From: Cryptomeria japonica
Lineage: Eukaryota > Streptophyta > Pinopsida > Cupressales > Cupressaceae
Length of the DNA: 64,000 nt
NCBI RefSeq assembly: GCF_030272615.1
Contig: NC_081407.1
Location: forward strand, 379,090,179 to 379,154,178
Direction of reading: 5' to 3'
Both the position numbers and the translations under genes were made by a program. Positions 59,485 to 64,000 of this stretch are shown piece by piece. The notes below the pieces were generated by a model. The model ran no database searches. It was not told the DNA's origin and was given only the letters and a program-made list of their open reading frames with translations. How positions within the stretch are numbered: position 1 is the first letter of the stretch; every line of letters begins with the position of its first letter.

Positions 59485-61608
59485 ATGACTCCTGAGGAGG
59501 CATGGACCCATGTCAAGCCTGATGTTTCTACATTCCGAGTTTTTGGTAGTGAGGCTTGGGCATTTATTCCTGATGCTCAGCAGATAGCCATGGAGAGGAA
59601 GAGCCGACCACTCATATTTGTTGGCTACTGTGAGGATGTTAAGGCATACAGATTATTTGATCCTGATTCCAGAGAGGTCTTGTTTCGGCGAGATGTCCAG
59701 TTTGATGAGTGCTATCCTCAGATGGATTCTCCATCACCAGCTTCTCCCTCATTGCCTACTCCTTCCTCTTCATCTCTTGAGGATTACTTATCTCTTGAGG
59801 ATGATGTAGATCATGATCCACCATCTCCACCACCACCAGTTGCTCCGTCTTTGCCGAAGTGGGCCCGTGATACTGTTGATGCAGCTGGTTCTTTGGCAGG
59901 TGATCCTTCAGATACTCATCGCACTCGTGCTCAGACATCTGGTTCTAGTCTTTTGATTCATACCCTTTCAAATGATCCTCTAAAGTTTTTAGAGGCGACA
60001 GGACACCCAAGGTGGGATAGGGCCATGGATGAGGAGTATTCTTCTTTAATGAAGAATCATACTTGGGATCTTTGTCCTCTTCCTAAGGGAAGAAAGTTGG
60101 TTCGGTGCAAGTGGGTGTATCGTACCAAGTATGCTGCAGATGGTTCTATTGATAAGTATAAGGCCCGTCTTGTTGCGAAGGGGTTTTCTCAGGTAGAGGG
60201 TATTGACTACTCTGAGACCTTTGTTCCTGTCGCCAAGATGAATTCTATACGCCTGGTACTTTCACTTGCAGTTTCACAGGGATGGACAGTGTTTCAGATG
60301 GATGTGAAGAGTGCCTTCTTGCATGGAGACCTACATGAGGAGATCTATATGGAGCAGCCTCAGGGTTTTGTGCAGGACACTTCTTTGGTTTGCAGACTTT
60401 GACGTTCATTATATGGTCTTAAACAAGCCCCCAGGGCTTGGTATGAGAAGATGGACTCCTTCTTGCTTTCCTCACACTTCACACGCTGTCATTCCAATCA
60501 CACAGTCTATATTTAGCGTCAGGAGGGTGATCTTTTGATTCTAGTGCTATATGTAGATGATCTCATCATTATAAGTAGCTCATCCTCCATGATTCAGAGT
60601 GTTCAGAGAGCTTTGATGGAGCAGTTTGAGATGACCGATCTTGGTCTCTTGCACTTCTTTTTGGGTCTACAGGTTATTCAGTCTTCGGATGGGATTTCCA
60701 TTTTTCAAGAGAAGTATGCTCTTGATATGCTTCAGCGATTTGGCATGCTTGATTGCAAGTCTGCCCCCACTCCATTTCAGTCAGGTGTTGTTTTGTCTTC
60801 CACTTGCTCTACTCCTTCAGTAGACCCCACTTTATATAGGCAATTGGTTGGCAGTCTGTTGTACCTGACACATTCTCGTCCTGATCTTTCCTTTGCAGTT
60901 GGCCTTGTCTCTCAGTTCTCCCATGATCCTCATGAGAGCCATTGGCAAGCAGCCAAACGTATTTTGCGATACATTCGGGGCACCACACATTATGGCATCC
61001 ACTACTCTTCAGGATCCCCTCACATCATTGGCTTCACTGACTCCGATTGGGCTGGTGATGTCAACGATCGCAAGTCTACTTTTGGCTTCATTTTTTGCCT
61101 TGGTTCTGGTCCTATTACATGGTCTTGCAAGAAGCAGTCTACTATTGCATTATCATCTACAGAGGCTGAGTACTGTGCAGCAGTGTTAGCCAGTCAGGAG
61201 GTTTTATGGCTTCGGCAGTCGCTGACAGAGTTTGGGTTTCCTCCAGATTGTCCCACTATTCTTTGGTGTGACAACCAGAGTGCCATTCACATTTCACGCA
61301 ACCCAGTGGAGCATCAGCGGACAAAGCACATTGAAATCCACATGCACTTCATCAGACAGTTGATTCAAGATGGTTCTCTCATCTTGGAGTATATTCCTAC
61401 AGAGGAGCAGGTTGCTGACATCTTCACTAAACCTTTGGCATCTCCGCGCTATCTTCAGTTGCGCTCAATGCTTGGGGTGAAGGAAGTTGTCCTTGGGGGT
61501 CTCAGTGAGGCCTTCCTTCCTTCATGTTTTCTTTTCAGCATGATTCTTTATCTCTTTTTGGAGAGGATTTTTTTTCCACTGGGTTTTCTCCTTTACTCCG
61601 CTTTATAG
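59485..61608 (+). pseudogene. Copia-3 integrase C-terminus, reverse transcriptase and RNase H
   Basis: The frame continues past the TGA at 59479. The C-terminal integrase part reads FVGYCEDVKAYRLFDP, followed by a Ser/Pro-rich linker. RT reads [40 protein letters not shown] and DVKSAFLHGDLHEEIYME. A TGA lies at 60400-60402 just before [17 protein letters not shown], and a TAG at 60514-60516 before the YVDD box (LVLYVDDLIII). RNase H is intact (FTDSDWAGDVNDRKST, STEAEYCAAV, LWCDNQSAIHIS) to the terminal VADIFTKPLASPRYLQLRS. All three stops are in the original frame, so few point changes inactivated the element. Confidence 0.94.
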
Positions 61609-61729
61609 AGATTTTCTTGTATTCGGGTTCCTCATCAGGCCTTGTTGCCAGGACCCTCTTTTGCATTGTAGTTCCTTTGCTTTCTTCTGCATTGTTTGTA
61701 GCTGCATTGTAGCTCATCTTAAGAGGGGG

Positions 61730-62047
61730 TGTTAGAGTAAAGTAATTAATTAACTTTTCTCTCCTCTTAAGATTTCTCTTTATGCATACATTAGTCATTT
61801 AATAATTAATATTTAATTATTAAATGCACACACCTTAGGGTTAGGCTTTCCTTTTGGTGTTGATCTCCTTTATAAGGATTGATCTCTTGTATTATTCACA
61901 TTCTTGATTCATTTTTTCTCTGATATACATCTTTTCTCTTTGTCAGAGCCAAAACCCTTGTATTCGTTCTCTCTCTTTCTCTGTGACAGGTTTCTTGCAT
62001 GCAGGTTTCTTTTGGGTTCTGTGGATTTGTATTTCTCAAATCCTACA
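61730..62047 (+). repeat. Copia-3 3' LTR
   Basis: 318 bp, 9 bp longer than the 5' LTR through an extra AT-rich stretch near 61802. Confidence 0.95.
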
Positions 62048-62052
62048 CATAC

Positions 62053-63245
62053 TATTATAGGAATCAAGGATATAATAAGTTTGATACCTAACAACATATT
62101 GAGAATCATAAGAGGAAGTGATACTAGAGTGTTTAATTTATTATAGGTGTTATACTCGAAGAAAAACCAATTCTTGAACCCAAGGGAATAAGTATTTGAA
62201 AATTATTAGTGTTTGGTAACCAAAGATACTTCATAACAAATATGTCAATGAAGGTTATCTTGAAGTCATGATAGAAATAGAATGAAACACTTTGATTTAT
62301 TGCGGATCAAACTTTAAAGGAAGCATAATAATAGCACCCATATAAGAGTGACATAAAAGAAAGTTCCAAAAATGATAAGCTAGCACAAGATGTTCATGAT
62401 AAAAACACTAAAGGGAAAACATAAAATATTAAACTCAGTGTATGACAACAGAATCAACTCTTCAAAAAATATAAAATTAAATCAAAGGGTTGAGCATCAA
62501 GGACGATTCAAGATGTGTATAAAAACATGACAATACTTGAAACCTAAAGTATGGAAGATGATGGATCTTTTAAAATGTATTTGTTAGACTTTGTAAAGAA
62601 AATATAACATGTACTCATATAAGAGGATTCTCGAAATACTTACTAAAAAAGTCATAGGAAGTCTATAAATTTAAGTATGGGAGATGGACTCTACATATTT
62701 AAATAACTCATCCCAAAAGAATGTCATTACAAATCCCACAAATCTTATGCCAAGCATCAAAGCTCGCTAAAGATGATTGATATATCCATAACCAAAAATG
62801 AAGAAATAACCCTAAAGAATAAATCTATCAAAGAGGAGATGGGTTATGTATGACTTAAAAACAAAATAAATTGAAAGATCAAAATGCAAACAAAAACAAA
62901 GAAACAATGAAAAACCTATGAATCCTTGATTACACAAACAAAACTAGAATAGTGAAATAAAAACAGAAAAAAAAAAAATACACATAATCAAGCTAGTGCA
63001 TAAAGAAGAAACCCTACTTGTTAAAACGATGAGGGGTTGAGGGGAAGAAAATTGACAAAACAAATGTCAGCAGCAGTTAGCAACAGTTTGTTCACCATGA
63101 GCTCAAATTGCAAAGGGGCAAGGAAACTAGTTGTAGAGCATAAGAGAACTCGAAGGAGAAGCAATAAAAAATTACTAGAAAAGAATCAAACAGGAATAAA
63201 AGGGAAAGTGACATTCTCAAGAAGATCACCATGAATACAAGGACA
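62053..63245. other. Intergenic, AT-rich, no gene recognised
   Basis: Flank between Copia-3 and the second PPR relic. A short plus-strand basic frame (63037-63234) has no recognisable domain. Confidence 0.5.
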
Positions 63246-63249
63246 AAGT

Positions 63250-63960
63250 TTGCCATCCTTTGTGCTTTAACGATTGTCCATACGGTGAGAAAATTCCCCC
63301 ATCTTTTATGCTTTGATGGTTACCCATGCCCTGTTCCAAATCTTCGGTTTGCGGTAGCCTGGAAAGATTAAACCTGCCAATTGCATTTTATCGCAAAGTC
63401 TCTAAACCCTTTTCAACAGATCCATTTTGTTAATATCTTGTAGGCATTCCACGACAACATAATTCTTTGAGACATTCTGTTGATGATTCCACATCTTGCA
63501 TATCCTGCAATCGTGACATTCGATCAAACAATTTTCGGAGACATTTTGTCAAATGGTTCGCATGCTTTGTCTATGCTTACAATTTATGCATACATACCTT
63601 GCAGGGCAGTTGCAATGACAACTTCTGACAAAATTCCTCGATTGTTTATCCTCTATTATCAGATGTCCATATCCTTTTTGTAGAGCTCCCATTTTCGCAC
63701 AGGCTGGGAGGATACTGGCAAAGTTTGCCAACTTTGGCTTTATACCTGTCAATCACACTAGTTTTAAAAGTTTCTAAATCCTTTTGACAAGTGCATTTTG
63801 TGCATATCCTGCAATCAAGCATTCCACGAAACCACAATTTTTTGAGCATCGTTCAAACAGTTCACGTGCCTGGTCTATGCTTCCACATTTAAAATACACA
63901 AACCCAAGCATTTCTATTACAGTTCGATGGATGCCCATGTCCTGTTTTGAAGCTCCCATT
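63250..63960 (-). pseudogene. PPR (pentatricopeptide repeat) gene fragment B
   Basis: The minus strand from 63959 reads GIHRTVIEMLGFVYFKCGSI, DQARELFERC, ECLIAGYAQNALVKRI, then in another frame TGIKPKLANFASILPACAKM and GALQKGYGHLIIE. Further left are weaker traces (KLFDRM near 63520). This is about three PPR repeats, E/P-L-S plant type, broken by stops and frame changes. It is an inverted diverged copy of 25015-25390; they share CRICTKCTCQK-type shadow frames, showing nucleotide-level similarity. It may continue past the window end. Confidence 0.87.
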
Positions 63961-64000
63961 GTAACTGCTTATAATACAATTAAAGGTCAGAATATGAAGC

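Larger units (their letters stand above)
56041..62047 (+). mobile_element. Copia-3: young Ty1/copia LTR retrotransposon
   Basis: LTRs at 56041-56349 (309 bp) and 61730-62047 (318 bp) begin TGTTAGAGTAAAG and end AAATCCTACA. The target duplication CATAC lies at 56036-56040 and 62048-62052. The LTRs differ by a 9-bp indel and only about five substitutions, the closest pair in the window. The internal part has an exact primer site, a long leader, gag-pol on the plus strand, and a purine tract (AAGAGGGGG, 61721-61729). One frameshift and three stops break gag-pol. It sits just outside the composite DNA transposon. Confidence 0.97.

Overview
This is a plant nuclear window with conifer-like character. 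It is AT-rich and dominated by Ty1/copia LTR retrotransposons, simple-sequence tracts and decayed gene fragments. The organism call is an inference from the degenerate PPR repeats and G-type lectin receptor-kinase relics, whose wording I associate with gymnosperms; no diagnostic marker is present. I found no intact host protein-coding gene, tRNA, rRNA or organellar insert.

Layout. 0-17 kb: a deleted receptor-kinase relic (331-641), Copia-1 (3485-8703, minus strand, 5-bp target duplication), a roughly 360-bp inverted repeat pair (8715-9077 and 16348-16700), and a LINE reverse-transcriptase relic (13050-14420) between its arms. 17-27 kb: a G-type lectin S-receptor-like kinase pseudogene (19038-21949, minus) whose lectin domain is mostly replaced by a minisatellite of about 75 bp, then an RNase H relic and a PPR relic. 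27.4-55.7 kb: a large composite DNA transposon. 56.0-62.0 kb: Copia-3 (plus strand, about 98% LTR identity by eye). 63.2-64.0 kb: a second PPR relic, inverted relative to the first.

The striking object is the composite DNA transposon. Inverted termini beginning GGGTAAGTGCA lie at 27385 and 55680 and are flanked on both sides by TTAT. Related inverted termini lie at 28209 and 54823 and are flanked on both sides by CTCT. A 26.6-kb element therefore appears to sit inside the CT-rich tract of a shorter relative. The inner element carries two convergent genes. Gene A (plus, about 38.3-48.9 kb) looks like a DDE-type transposase with an HTH-like segment, Cys/His clusters and DFAEN, SDN and HGKGxxDG motifs. 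Gene B (minus, 54496-51891) has many short, phase-0, GT-AG-bounded exons and a paired CxxCxxxC motif; I do not recognise it. A 359-bp satellite array lies between their 3' ends, and an AGYRCGTAYGC-like motif recurs near both ends. Two copia elements later inserted: Copia-2 (31750-38309) upstream of gene A and Copia-4 (40098-47698) inside a gene A exon. Taking out Copia-4 and one copy of its target duplication leaves gene A in frame. Without both copias the inner element would be about 12.4 kb.

All copia elements and both transposon genes carry stops or frameshifts, so the window is a record of nested insertion and decay, much of it C-to-T type, rather than a set of working genes. Coordinates of decayed features are read by eye and are approximate to a few bases unless an exact boundary is argued.
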